Positions 17,679 to 25,478 of a stretch of DNA of 64,000 bases are shown here, one piece after another; the stretch's first letter is position 1, and each line of letters begins with the position of its first letter. The notes beneath the pieces are model-generated. The model saw only the letters and a program-made list of their open reading frames with translations. It searched no databases and had not been told where the DNA came from. Origin of the DNA: Planctomycetes bacterium MalM25. GTDB taxonomy: Bacteria; Planctomycetota; Planctomycetia; Pirellulales; Lacipirellulaceae. The DNA is taken from NCBI GenBank assembly GCA_007745835.1, contig CP036424.1, positions 310,001 to 374,000 of the forward strand. Reading direction: 5' to 3'. Made by a program: the position numbers and the translations under genes.

Positions 17679-17885
17679 GTTGGTTCTTGCACACGCTGCG
17701 ATTGAGCCGAGTTCTCATTTGTGCGCCGGCCTGGCAGTTAGTGGCCTGGGCATCAGGCGGAGACGTTGAGTCACAACCTGACGGATTCCGGCACGAGTCT
17801 CGCCACGCTGGTTGCGGGCATGACAGCGACTAGCCGGCGCCGACTCATCAGCACGCCTAACGCTCTGCGAATCCCCCCTAGAAAA

Positions 17886-18938
17886 GGCCTTGCTGAACTA
17901 ATCGACGATTAGCGTCATAGAACGCTCTGGACGGAGTCCTCTTTTCTCAGACGGAGCGAGTGAAGGCCGCTAGCAAGGCGAGTAAGAAGTCGTACCGGGT
18001 GACGAACTTGCGGGAGTACAACGAGTCGCTGGTCCGCCGTGGCGACATCACGTTCTGGTTCAGCGGCGAGGTGCTCGCTGTCTGGGAGCACGACAACGCC
18101 GAGGCCCGTCGCGGACACCCGTTCGTCTACAGCCCACGTCATCAATAGACACTGGGGCGATCGAGACGCTGCTGACCCTCCGGGAACTCTTCCGCTTGCC
18201 CTACCGCCAGACCGGAGGGCTGGGTCGGGCGCTCGCGAAGCTGATGGGCGTTGAAGTCGCAATCCCGCACCACACGAGCCTCGTGAAGCGGGCCGCCAAG
18301 CTCGACATCGACACGCAGTTGGCCGACGTGAAAGGCCCGATCGACGTGATCGTCGATAGCACGGGCCTGAAGGTCTACGGCGAGGGCGAGTGGAAGGTCC
18401 GCCAGCACGGCGTGGGCAAGCGTCGCGATTGGCGGAAGGTCCACTTCGCGGTCGATCCCAACTCGCACGCGATCCTCGCCGAGTTGATGACCGACTCCGG
18501 CACGCACGACGCCACGGCGGCGAAGCCGCTGTTGGAGCGGGTCGAACAAAAGATCGAGACGTTCTACGGCGACCGGGCGTACGACACGTGGGCCGTGCGT
18601 GAGCACCTGCAAGGTGAGTCGATTCACCAGATCATCCCGCCGCAAAAGAACGCCGTGATCAAGCAGCACGGCAACTTGAAGAAGGACCCGCTGGAACGCG
18701 ACGAGTGCGTGCGGCAGATCCGCCGCGATGGCAAAGAGACCTGGAAGGAATCGATCGGCTACCACAAGCGGAGCCTCGGTGAGACCGCCATGAGCCGGCT
18801 GAAGATGACCTTCGGCGATCGCCTCAAGAACCACGACCCGCCCAATCAGTAGACCGAAGTCGCGCTGCGGACCAAGATCCTCAACGCCTTCGTCACCCTC
18901 GGCATGTCGCTCTCAATCTGGATTTAGTCAGCAAGGCC
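17886..18938 (+). mobile_element. Degenerate IS5-family (IS903-like) insertion sequence
   Basis: The 1053-bp element is bounded by inverted repeats: GGCCTTGCTGAACTAATC at 17886-17903 and the complement of GGCCTTGCTGACTAAATC at 18921-18938, 15 of 18 matching. They resemble the 18-bp IS903 ends, and the length is right for that group. The single transposase gene inside is broken. No 9-bp target duplication is seen (CCTAGAAAA on the left, ACGTGCTGC on the right), so the insertion is old or its flanks were rearranged. Confidence 0.85.
17960..18927 (+). pseudogene. Broken IS5-family transposase
   Basis: The reading frame opens at a GTG (17960) with the family's YRVTNLREYNESLVRRG start. It shifts frame near 18130-18150, between VYSPRHQ-stop and a continuation reading AIETLLTLRELFRLPYRQT, so one indel is required. 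The second part carries the DDE residues: VDSTGLKVYGEGEW, FYGDRAYDT and GETAMSRLK. A premature TAG at 18850-18852 replaces a codon (probably CAG, Gln) in NQ-stop-TEVALRTKILNAF, and the original stop is TAG at 18925-18927. With two lesions it should be inactive. Confidence 0.85.
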
Positions 18939-19113
18939 ACGTGCTGCCGTGGCGAGGTTGCTCGCTTGACCCGTGGCGCTCGATGGGGACGGCCGAGTCA
19001 AGCACGTTTCTTGGCCACGTGCGCGGACCCAAATTGTTTGACAGCGCTAGCGCTGAATCCCGGGCTCAAGGGCCTAAAAGGGGTGGCTCGCTTCCAACAA
19101 TTCACCCGCCGAC

Positions 19114-20283
19114 TTAGCCATCGACGAGGGCCTGGCGGGAGGCCCGGACGTGTTGGCGGGCGTCGTCGGGGGAAGCGGCCAGCTGGGTCAGGTGGCCCAT
19201 CTTGCGGCCCTCGCGGGCGGACTCTTTGCCGTAGAGGTGCAGGCTGGCTCCCGCCGACAGCGAGGCGGCCCAGTCGGGCTCGCGTGGGGCGCCCGAGCCG
19301 TCGAACCAGAGGTCGCCCAGTAGGTTGGCCATCGCCGCGGGGGCGACGCTCTCGGGCGAGCCGAGGGGCAGACCGGCGAGGGCGCGGACCTGCTGCTCGA
19401 ACTGGCTGGCACGGCAGCCCTCGATCGTGAGGTGGCCCGAGTTGTGGGGCCGGGGGGCGATCTCGTTGACCAGCAGCTCGCCGTCGGGCCGCTCGAACAG
19501 CTCGATGCAGATCAGCCCGACCGCGTCGAGGCCCTCGGCGACCGCGGTGGCGATGCGGCCCGCGGCGTCGGTCACCTCGGGGCGGGTCTCCGGCGCGGGC
19601 AGCACGGAGACATCCAGGATGTGGTTCGCGTGCTCGTTCTCGATCGGCCCGTAGAACTCGCACGAGCCCTCGGCGCCCCGGGCGACTAGCATCGAGACCT
19701 CGCGGCGGAAGTCGATGAACGCCTCGAGGATGCACTCGCCCGGCCCGATCGCTTCCCACGCGGGCTGGAGGTCGGCCGGGTCGCGGAGGACGCGTTGGCC
19801 CTTGCCGTCGTAGCCCATCTGGGCCGTCTTGAGGACGGCGGGGAGTCCCAGCCGATCGGCGGCGGCGCGCAGCTCGTCGAGCGTGTTCACCGGGGCGAAC
19901 GGCCCGACCGGCACGCCGGCCGTGTCGCGGAGGAAGGTCTTCTCGCGGACGCGGTGCTGGGTGGTGTGCAGCACGTGGCTGCCGGGGCGGACGATCGTGT
20001 GCCGCTCGGCGACGGCGATCGACTCGGTCGGCACGTTCTCGAACTCGAGCGTCGCCGCATCGACCGAGAAGGCGAAGCTCGCCACGCTACGCGGGTCGCT
20101 CAGCGCGCCGACGTGCTCGTGATCGGCCACCAAGCCCGCGGGCGAGCCGCGGTGCGTGGAGAAGACGTGCACCCGGTAGCCCATCCGCTGAGCGGCGTGG
20201 ACGAACATCCGGCCGAGCTGGCCCCCGCCGAAAACGCCGAGCGTCGCGCCGGGCAGCAGCGGGGCGTGGGGCGAGTTGCTCAC
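19114..20283 (-). CDS. purK: 5-(carboxyamino)imidazole ribonucleotide synthase
   Basis: This 389-residue ATP-grasp enzyme converts AIR, ATP and bicarbonate to N5-CAIR in purine biosynthesis. The N-terminal block LGVFGGGQLGRMFVHAAQRMGY (residues 15-36) is diagnostic. It is followed by the ATP-grasp lysine region LPAVLKTAQMGYDGKGQ near 149-165, then VGLICIELFERPDGELLVNEIAPRPHNSGHLTIEG near 255-290. It starts 27 bp after the purE stop on the same strand, so the two are co-transcribed. Confidence 0.95.
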   Translation of the reverse strand: MSNSPHAPLLPGATLGVFGGGQLGRMFVHAAQRMGYRVHVFSTHRGSPAGLVADHEHVGALSDPRSVASFAFSVDAATLEFENVPTESIAVAERHTIVRPGSHVLHTTQHRVREKTFLRDTAGVPVGPFAPVNTLDELRAAADRLGLPAVLKTAQMGYDGKGQRVLRDPADLQPAWEAIGPGECILEAFIDFRREVSMLVARGAEGSCEFYGPIENEHANHILDVSVLPAPETRPEVTDAAGRIATAVAEGLDAVGLICIELFERPDGELLVNEIAPRPHNSGHLTIEGCRASQFEQQVRALAGLPLGSPESVAPAAMANLLGDLWFDGSGAPREPDWAASLSAGASLHLYGKESAREGRKMGHLTQLAASPDDARQHVRASRQALVDG

Positions 20284-20310
20284 GGGTCGGGCTCGGGAGG
20301 GGGAGGGGCC

Positions 20311-20832
20311 TCAGGAGAGCTTCATGGCGCGGACGCGGTCCGCTTCGCTCTGACGGTACGCGTGCAGCTTCTCTCGGAGTTCGGGGCGTGAGCCACCGAG
20401 GATTCGGACGGCCAGCAGGCCGGCGTTCTTCGCGCCCGCGGCGCCGATCGCCAGCGTGCCGACCGGCACGCCGCCGGGCATCTGGGCGATCGAGAGGAGC
20501 GAGTCGAGCCCGCTGAGCGCCTTCGACTGAACCGGCACGCCGAGCACCGGCAGCACCGTCATCGAGGCGATCATGCCGGGCAGGTGGGCCGCCCCGCCGG
20601 CGCCGGCGATCAGGACCTCCAGCCCGCGGCTCTCGGCCTCCTGGGCGTAGGCGACCATGTCCTCGGGCGTGCGGTGGGCGGAGACGACGCGGGCCTCGAA
20701 CGGCACGCCCATGCCGGCGAGCGCCTCGCAGGCGCCCCGCATCGTCGGCCAGTCGCTGTCAGAGCCCATCACGACCCCGACCAGCGGGTCGCCGGCGGGC
20801 GAGGGGATCGGCTTGTCGGTCGGGTCGGCCAC
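20311..20832 (-). CDS. purE: N5-carboxyaminoimidazole ribonucleotide mutase
   Basis: This 173-residue class I PurE converts N5-CAIR to CAIR, the step after PurK. The motifs are [14 protein letters not shown] (residues 19-32), [11 protein letters not shown] (about 49-59, catalytic His), [15 protein letters not shown] (about 77-91) and [10 protein letters not shown] near 120. It is the first gene of the purE-purK pair and is divergent from the permease gene at 20960. Confidence 0.95.
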   Translation of the reverse strand: MADPTDKPIPSPAGDPLVGVVMGSDSDWPTMRGACEALAGMGVPFEARVVSAHRTPEDMVAYAQEAESRGLEVLIAGAGGAAHLPGMIASMTVLPVLGVPVQSKALSGLDSLLSIAQMPGGVPVGTLAIGAAGAKNAGLLAVRILGGSRPELREKLHAYRQSEADRVRAMKLS

Positions 20833-20959
20833 GGGCGGGGATCTCGGGAGCGTGTGAAACGGCCCAGTTTCGCCGCGACGGCCTCTGGGGGCAAGTCGCC
20901 AGGGATTGGGAGTTTTCTCCCTACAGCGGAAGGGGGCCGTTCGGTCTATCCTGACCCCC

Positions 20960-22285
20960 GTGAGCGAGGGGGCACGCCAACGCCGATCGACCCGCCGCCG
21001 GGATATCCGCCGGACCTACGCCAACGCGCTGATGTGGGCGCTGGGCAACGGGCTCGTGTCGATGACGCTCGTGGTCTACCTAGCGATCGGACTGGGGGCC
21101 GGCGGGGTCGCGATCGCCTGGCTGCTCGCGGCCCCCCGCTTCGCGGGTGTGCTCCGGGTCGCCTCGCCGGCGGTCCTCGCCCTGGCGAGTCGTTTCGGCT
21201 TGGGCCGCCAAGGGGTCTGCCTCACAGCGTTCGGCCTGAGCGCCCTGGTGCTGACGCTCGTGCCGGCGGCGCTGTGGGGGGTGACCGATGAGGTCACCTC
21301 TGACGAGCAGGCGCGTCGGATCGCGCTGTTGGCGATCGCGTGGTGCGGCTATCACCTGCTGGAGTACGTCGCCACGGTGGCGCTGTGGAGCTGGATCGGC
21401 GACCTCTACCCGCGCCGCCTGCGGAGCCGCCTGATCGGCCGCCGCGAGCGCTGGCTCACGATCGGTCGGGCAGTCGGCATCGGCGTGAGCATTGGGCTGG
21501 CGGTGGTGTGGCGCCTGTGGCTCCCGGCGGACGGAGGGTGGCAGCCGCTGGCGGCTTCGGCGACCGTGGGCGCGGTGTTGATGCTGCTCGCCTGCGTGCC
21601 CCTCGTGCTGATGACGCCCCTCGCTTCGCGACCCAGCGCCCGACCCGAAGCGCCTTGGCGGACGCTCGAGCGGGCGTTGCTCGAGAAGCCCTACCGCCGC
21701 CTGTTGGCGTACAGCAGTTGGCTCGGCTTCGCGAACGGGCTGTCCGCCTCCGCCCAAGCGATGTACCCCGGCAAGGAGCTCGGCATCGGCTACGAGACGC
21801 TGCAGGCGTACCGCTTCGGCATGTGGACGGGCCAATCCGCCATCGCGCCGTGGGCCGGCCGAGCGGTCGCCCGGGTCGGGGCGAAGCGGGTGATGCTGCC
21901 GGCGCAGTTCGTCGTCGCGGCCGGGGCGCTCTGCTTCTACTTGGCGAGCCCCGACCAGACGTGGTGGATCGCGGTCGCCTACTTCTGCTGGGTCTTCTGG
22001 GCTCCGATCAATGTCGGGCTCGACACGCTCAAGCTGAACCTCGCCGACCCGCAGAACAACGCTCCCTACCTGGCCGTCTTCCACGCGGCGAGCGACTTCA
22101 CCAACGCCTTCACGGTGCTCGCCGGGGGGCTGCTGTACGACACCCTGGCGGCGGGCGACTCGCGGGCCCTGCGGGTCTACGCCGGCCTGTTCCTCGCCGG
22201 CTGGATCGCGCGGATGCTGGCGGCGCCACTGATCCTCAGGTTGGTCGAGCCAGACGGGGCCGAGCGAGCTACCATAGAGGCATGA
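20960..22285 (+). CDS. MFS-like multispanning membrane protein
   Basis: The GTG at 20960 was chosen because the preceding in-frame codons lie over the promoter-like TATCCT at 20947-20952. The 441-residue product has about ten to twelve hydrophobic spans. The loop [22 protein letters not shown] near residue 140 resembles the MFS cytoplasmic loop 2-3 signature. A central loop near 225-250 splits two halves. The substrate is unknown. Its TGA overlaps the ATG of the next gene (ATGA at 22282-22285), so translation of the two is probably coupled. Confidence 0.75.
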   Translation: MSEGARQRRSTRRRDIRRTYANALMWALGNGLVSMTLVVYLAIGLGAGGVAIAWLLAAPRFAGVLRVASPAVLALASRFGLGRQGVCLTAFGLSALVLTLVPAALWGVTDEVTSDEQARRIALLAIAWCGYHLLEYVATVALWSWIGDLYPRRLRSRLIGRRERWLTIGRAVGIGVSIGLAVVWRLWLPADGGWQPLAASATVGAVLMLLACVPLVLMTPLASRPSARPEAPWRTLERALLEKPYRRLLAYSSWLGFANGLSASAQAMYPGKELGIGYETLQAYRFGMWTGQSAIAPWAGRAVARVGAKRVMLPAQFVVAAGALCFYLASPDQTWWIAVAYFCWVFWAPINVGLDTLKLNLADPQNNAPYLAVFHAASDFTNAFTVLAGGLLYDTLAAGDSRALRVYAGLFLAGWIARMLAAPLILRLVEPDGAERATIEA

Positions 22286-23454
22286 GCCGCCACCTTTTCC
22301 TTCTCCTCGCTCTGACAGTGTTCCCCGGCGTTACGCCGGCGATGGACACGCTGACGTTCCGCGAGGCGCCCTACCCCGACGCGGACAAGCGGACCCTCAC
22401 CGCCACCGGCCGGGTCCTGATCGAGGACTCGGCGGGCAACCGGTTCTTCGAGACGGTCGACGGCGCGCGCTACCTGATCGCCGCCGCCGACGTTGTCTCG
22501 AGCTCGTCGGACGACGAGCCCTTCGGCCCCGCGTCGGACGACGAGCTGGGCGAGCGGCTGCTCGCCGACCTGCCGGGCGGGTTCCGCCTGCACAAGACCA
22601 AGCGTTACGTGATCGCCTACGACACGAGCCGCGAGTACGCCGAGTGGGTCAGCTCGCTGCTTGAGGGTTTGCAGAAGGCGTTGGTGCGGTACTGGAAGCG
22701 GCAGGACATTGACCTGCACGATCCCGAGTTCCCGCTGCCGATCGTCATCCACCGCACTCAGGCCGCCTACAACGCGGCCAGCCGGGCCGACGGGGTGGGG
22801 CAGGGCGCCATCGGCTACTACCACATGGGCACGAACCGCGTCCGCATGTACGACCTCACCGGCGCCGACTCGCTCCGCAACCTGGGCGGCGCCCGGCGCG
22901 GTTCGCGGGCGGAGATCACGCGGATGCTCTCCACACCGATCGCCGAGCCGCTGGTGGCGACCATCGTCCACGAGGCGACCCACCAGGTCTGCTTCAACAC
23001 GGGGCTCATGCAGCGCTACGCCGACCTGCCGATCTGGTACGTCGAGGGGATGGCCGTCTACTTCGAGGCTCCCAAAGCGGGCAGCAGCCGGGGCTGGCGC
23101 GGCATCGGGCAGGTCAACCACCGCCGGCTGGCCACATTCCGGCGGAACCTGCCGAAGTGGAACGGGGGCACGTTGACCGGCCTGATCGCCACGGACGAGG
23201 TGCTGCGCAACCCGCGCACCGCCGGCGCCGCCTACGCCGACGCCTGGGCGCTGAACTACTACCTCCTCAAGAAACGCCCCAAGGATTACACGGCGTACGT
23301 GCAGATGATGAGCGAGCGCGAGCCGCTCCAAGGCCCGCCGGCCGACCAACCGAAGTCGGTCACGTCGAAGAAACGGCTGAAGGATTTCACCGAGCACTTC
23401 GGCCCGATCGACGAGCTGCAAGCCGACATGCTGCGGGCGATGAGCCGGTTGTGA
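22282..23454 (+). CDS. Secreted DUF1570-type putative metallopeptidase
   Basis: This 390-residue protein has a signal peptide ([22 protein letters not shown]-like start). It matches the planctomycete DUF1570 pattern: LHKTKRYVIAYDTSREYAEW near residue 108, then an HExxH site in VHEATHQVCFNTG (His230, Glu231, His234), and YVEGMAVYFEAP with a probable third ligand Glu near residue 256. This gluzincin-like arrangement suggests a zinc peptidase; the substrate is unknown. Its start codon overlaps the stop of the upstream membrane protein. Confidence 0.8.
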   Translation: MSRHLFLLLALTVFPGVTPAMDTLTFREAPYPDADKRTLTATGRVLIEDSAGNRFFETVDGARYLIAAADVVSSSSDDEPFGPASDDELGERLLADLPGGFRLHKTKRYVIAYDTSREYAEWVSSLLEGLQKALVRYWKRQDIDLHDPEFPLPIVIHRTQAAYNAASRADGVGQGAIGYYHMGTNRVRMYDLTGADSLRNLGGARRGSRAEITRMLSTPIAEPLVATIVHEATHQVCFNTGLMQRYADLPIWYVEGMAVYFEAPKAGSSRGWRGIGQVNHRRLATFRRNLPKWNGGTLTGLIATDEVLRNPRTAGAAYADAWALNYYLLKKRPKDYTAYVQMMSEREPLQGPPADQPKSVTSKKRLKDFTEHFGPIDELQADMLRAMSRL

Positions 23455-23460
23455 TCCCAG

Positions 23461-23539
23461 AAGGGGAACCGCCAAGACGCCAAGAGCGCCAAGGATCGCC
23501 AGGAAGGAAGAGGGGGAACCACGAAGGAACAGAGGAACG
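23461..23539. repeat. Left arm of ~80-bp inverted repeat
   Basis: The arm begins AAGGGGAACCGCCAAGACGC and runs to GAGGAACG. It is nearly the reverse complement of 24187-24269, with a few substitutions and small indels. It contains three to four CGCCAAG-type heptamers spaced 9-10 bp and an AACCACGAAGGAAC block. The two arms enclose one gene. Confidence 0.85.
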
Positions 23540-23551
23540 ACGGGCAACTGC

Positions 23552-24127
23552 TCATGTAGAACAAACCGCTTCGGCGATAAAGTCAAAGTCGTGAGCGGTT
23601 GATAGCAGAGGGAAACTTAGGTGCTTCATGGATCGAGAAGCCCGCTCGATAAGCCTCTGGAACTTAATGACGACGAGTAGGCTGGTCAGTTGACTTGCAT
23701 CGCTGCAATTGTCATCAAGTAAGGCTCCGCTGGCATAGACTTGCTGCAGCTCTTCGAGGCCCTTGATGGTGTAGTCATCAAATCTCTCTGACTGCCAATC
23801 GGACAGCCAGTCGTAGTCTTCATGTCCGCCGTAGGCGGAGTATGCGAAGCAATCGCAGTACCAGCGGTCCGGATTGATGTCGAATCCGTTCATCTCCGTA
23901 CAAGCAGCCGCGATGCTGAATCGAACCGCCTCTTGCTTGAAGAAGCGATCGAAATGCAAGGCCACGTCTTGTGGATCGTTCGTGATCGCCAGATTAAGAA
24001 CGGCATGAAACGGAGTAACCGGCATCGAACGCATGCGCGTCTCGATGGCCATCTCGCATCCCTCTAGATCACCAGCCCGCAGGGATGGCTCCAAGCGATC
24101 CATCATCTCGAACAGGATGCTGCTCAT
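23552..24127 (-). CDS. Hypothetical protein between inverted repeats
   Basis: This 191-residue soluble, acidic protein has no signal peptide and no recognised family motif. Cys and aromatic residues cluster in INPDRWYCDCFAYSAYGG near residue 103, then a stretch of charged helix. Its base composition is visibly more AT-rich than its neighbours, with codons unusual for this genome. It is enclosed by long inverted repeats at 23461-23539 and 24187-24269, and its stop is only 12 bp from the left arm. This suggests acquisition as a unit. Function unknown. Confidence 0.65.
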   Translation of the reverse strand: MSSILFEMMDRLEPSLRAGDLEGCEMAIETRMRSMPVTPFHAVLNLAITNDPQDVALHFDRFFKQEAVRFSIAAACTEMNGFDINPDRWYCDCFAYSAYGGHEDYDWLSDWQSERFDDYTIKGLEELQQVYASGALLDDNCSDASQLTSLLVVIKFQRLIERASRSMKHLSFPLLSTAHDFDFIAEAVCST

Positions 24128-24186
24128 GCTGAATCCCAGGGGAAAGTTTCTCGAGCTACTCGGCGTGGCCCTAAGGAGCCGACCTT

Positions 24187-24269
24187 CGTTCCTTAGTTCC
24201 TTCGTGGTTCCTCTTTATCATCCTTCCTGGCGATCCTTGGCGCTCTTGGCGTCCTTGGCGGTTCCCCTT
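24187..24269. repeat. Right arm of ~80-bp inverted repeat
   Basis: Read on the minus strand, this arm is AAGGGGAACCGCCAAGGACG through AAGGAACG. It matches the left arm at 23461-23539 over its length. Its outer end overlaps two bases of the stop codon of the aminopeptidase gene (24268-24270), so the repeat begins exactly where that gene ends. Confidence 0.85.
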
Positions 24270-25377
24270 AAAGCCCCTCGTTGAGCCCCTGCAGGTCGTC
24301 CGGCACGAAGCGGCCGTCTTTGCGGATCAGCTCGCCGTCGAAGTGGACCTCGCCGCCGCCGTAGTCCTCGCGCTGGATGAGGACCAGGTCCCAGTGGATG
24401 CGGCTCCGGTTGCCGTTGTCGGCCTCCTCGTACGCGTTGCCCGGCGTGAGGTGGAACGAGCCGCCGATCTTCTCGTCGAACAGCGTGTCGAGCATCGGGT
24501 GGCGGACCCGGTTGTTGGTGCCCAGGGACCACTCGCCGCAGTAGCGCGCGCCCTCGTCGGAGTCGAGCAGCTGGTTGATCCGAGGGGTGTCGCTGGAGGT
24601 CGCCTCGACGATCTGCCCGTCCTTAAACGTGAACGCGATGTCGCTGAACACGACCCCCTGGTAGCGGCTCGGCGTGTTGAAGCGGATCGTGCCGTTGATG
24701 CTGTCGCGGACCGGCGCGGTGAAGACCTCGCCGTCCGGGATGTTCCGCTCGCCGCTGCACGGGATGACCGGGATGTCCTTGATCGAGAACTCAAGGTCCG
24801 TGCCCGGCGCCGTGATGTGGACGCGGTCGGCTGCCTGCATACGAGCCACGAGCGGCTTCTGCGCCTCGCCCATGGCGGCGTAGTCGGCGGTGCAGACGTC
24901 GAAGTAGAAGTCCTCGAAGTCACGCGTCGGCATGTCGGCCGCCTGCGCGAACGAGTCGGTCGGGTAGCGGAGAACGACCCACTTGGTCTTCGGCACCCGG
25001 TAGTCGTTCACTAGCCGGAGCCAGTGCTCCTGGTAGAGGTCCATCCGCTCGGGATCGACCCCCTTGAGCTGGCTGGCGTTCGCCGCGCCGCGCACGCCGA
25101 CGTACGCCTGGACCTTCTCCATGCGGGTCCGTTCGAGCTCGCCGTTGAGCTTCATGGCCGTCTCGGTGGCCGTGCTCAGGACGCTGCGCTGGACCCGCTG
25201 GTTCTTGATCTCCACCAGCGGCGTGGCGCCGCGCTGGGCCGCCCCTTCGACCAGGGCGCAGATCAGGTCGGGCTCGGGCAGGTCGATCGCCTCGATGAGG
25301 ATCGTCTCGCCCGACTTCAGCTCGCAGCTGTGGTCGAGCAGGACGTTGGCGAGGGCGTCGATGCGCGGGTCGTGCAT
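24268..25377 (-). CDS. M29-family metallo-aminopeptidase
   Basis: The ATG at 25377 (MHDPRIDALANVLLDHS) is the natural start; an upstream in-frame ATG would add an Arg/Ala-rich tail. The 369-residue protein matches the M29 aminopeptidase family (PepS/AmpS/T). The metal-ligand blocks are IPDGEVFTAPVRDSINGTI near residue 235, GEWSLGTNNRV near 300, GSFHLTPGNAYEEADNGN near 327 and IHWDLVLI near 345. It releases N-terminal amino acids from peptides in the cytoplasm using divalent metals. It borders the inverted-repeat unit. Confidence 0.88.
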   Translation of the reverse strand: MHDPRIDALANVLLDHSCELKSGETILIEAIDLPEPDLICALVEGAAQRGATPLVEIKNQRVQRSVLSTATETAMKLNGELERTRMEKVQAYVGVRGAANASQLKGVDPERMDLYQEHWLRLVNDYRVPKTKWVVLRYPTDSFAQAADMPTRDFEDFYFDVCTADYAAMGEAQKPLVARMQAADRVHITAPGTDLEFSIKDIPVIPCSGERNIPDGEVFTAPVRDSINGTIRFNTPSRYQGVVFSDIAFTFKDGQIVEATSSDTPRINQLLDSDEGARYCGEWSLGTNNRVRHPMLDTLFDEKIGGSFHLTPGNAYEEADNGNRSRIHWDLVLIQREDYGGGEVHFDGELIRKDGRFVPDDLQGLNEGL

Positions 25378-25478
25378 GGCGGGGCGAGCGGAGGCTGAGG
25401 GGCGTCGGATGAACGCCCGCATCCTCGCACTCCGCGCGGGGGACGCAAACCCCCGGCGTCCGCTCGTGGCGTCTCGGT

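Noticed and set aside
17679-17885. Possible second PEP-CTERM tail (GLAVSGLGIRRRR in another frame)
   Set aside because: It overlaps the end of the real PEP-CTERM gene in a different frame, has no PEP motif before it and no gene body; considered chance or an unprovable relic.
17877-18947. 9-bp target-site duplication around the IS903-like element
   Set aside because: The flanks CCTAGAAAA and ACGTGCTGC do not match; GGCCACGTG recurs at 19013 but not in the required position.
23461-24269. CRISPR array in the CGCCAAG-repeat arms
   Set aside because: The repeats are 7 bp, spaced 9-10 bp and arranged as one inverted pair; no spacers or cas genes are present.
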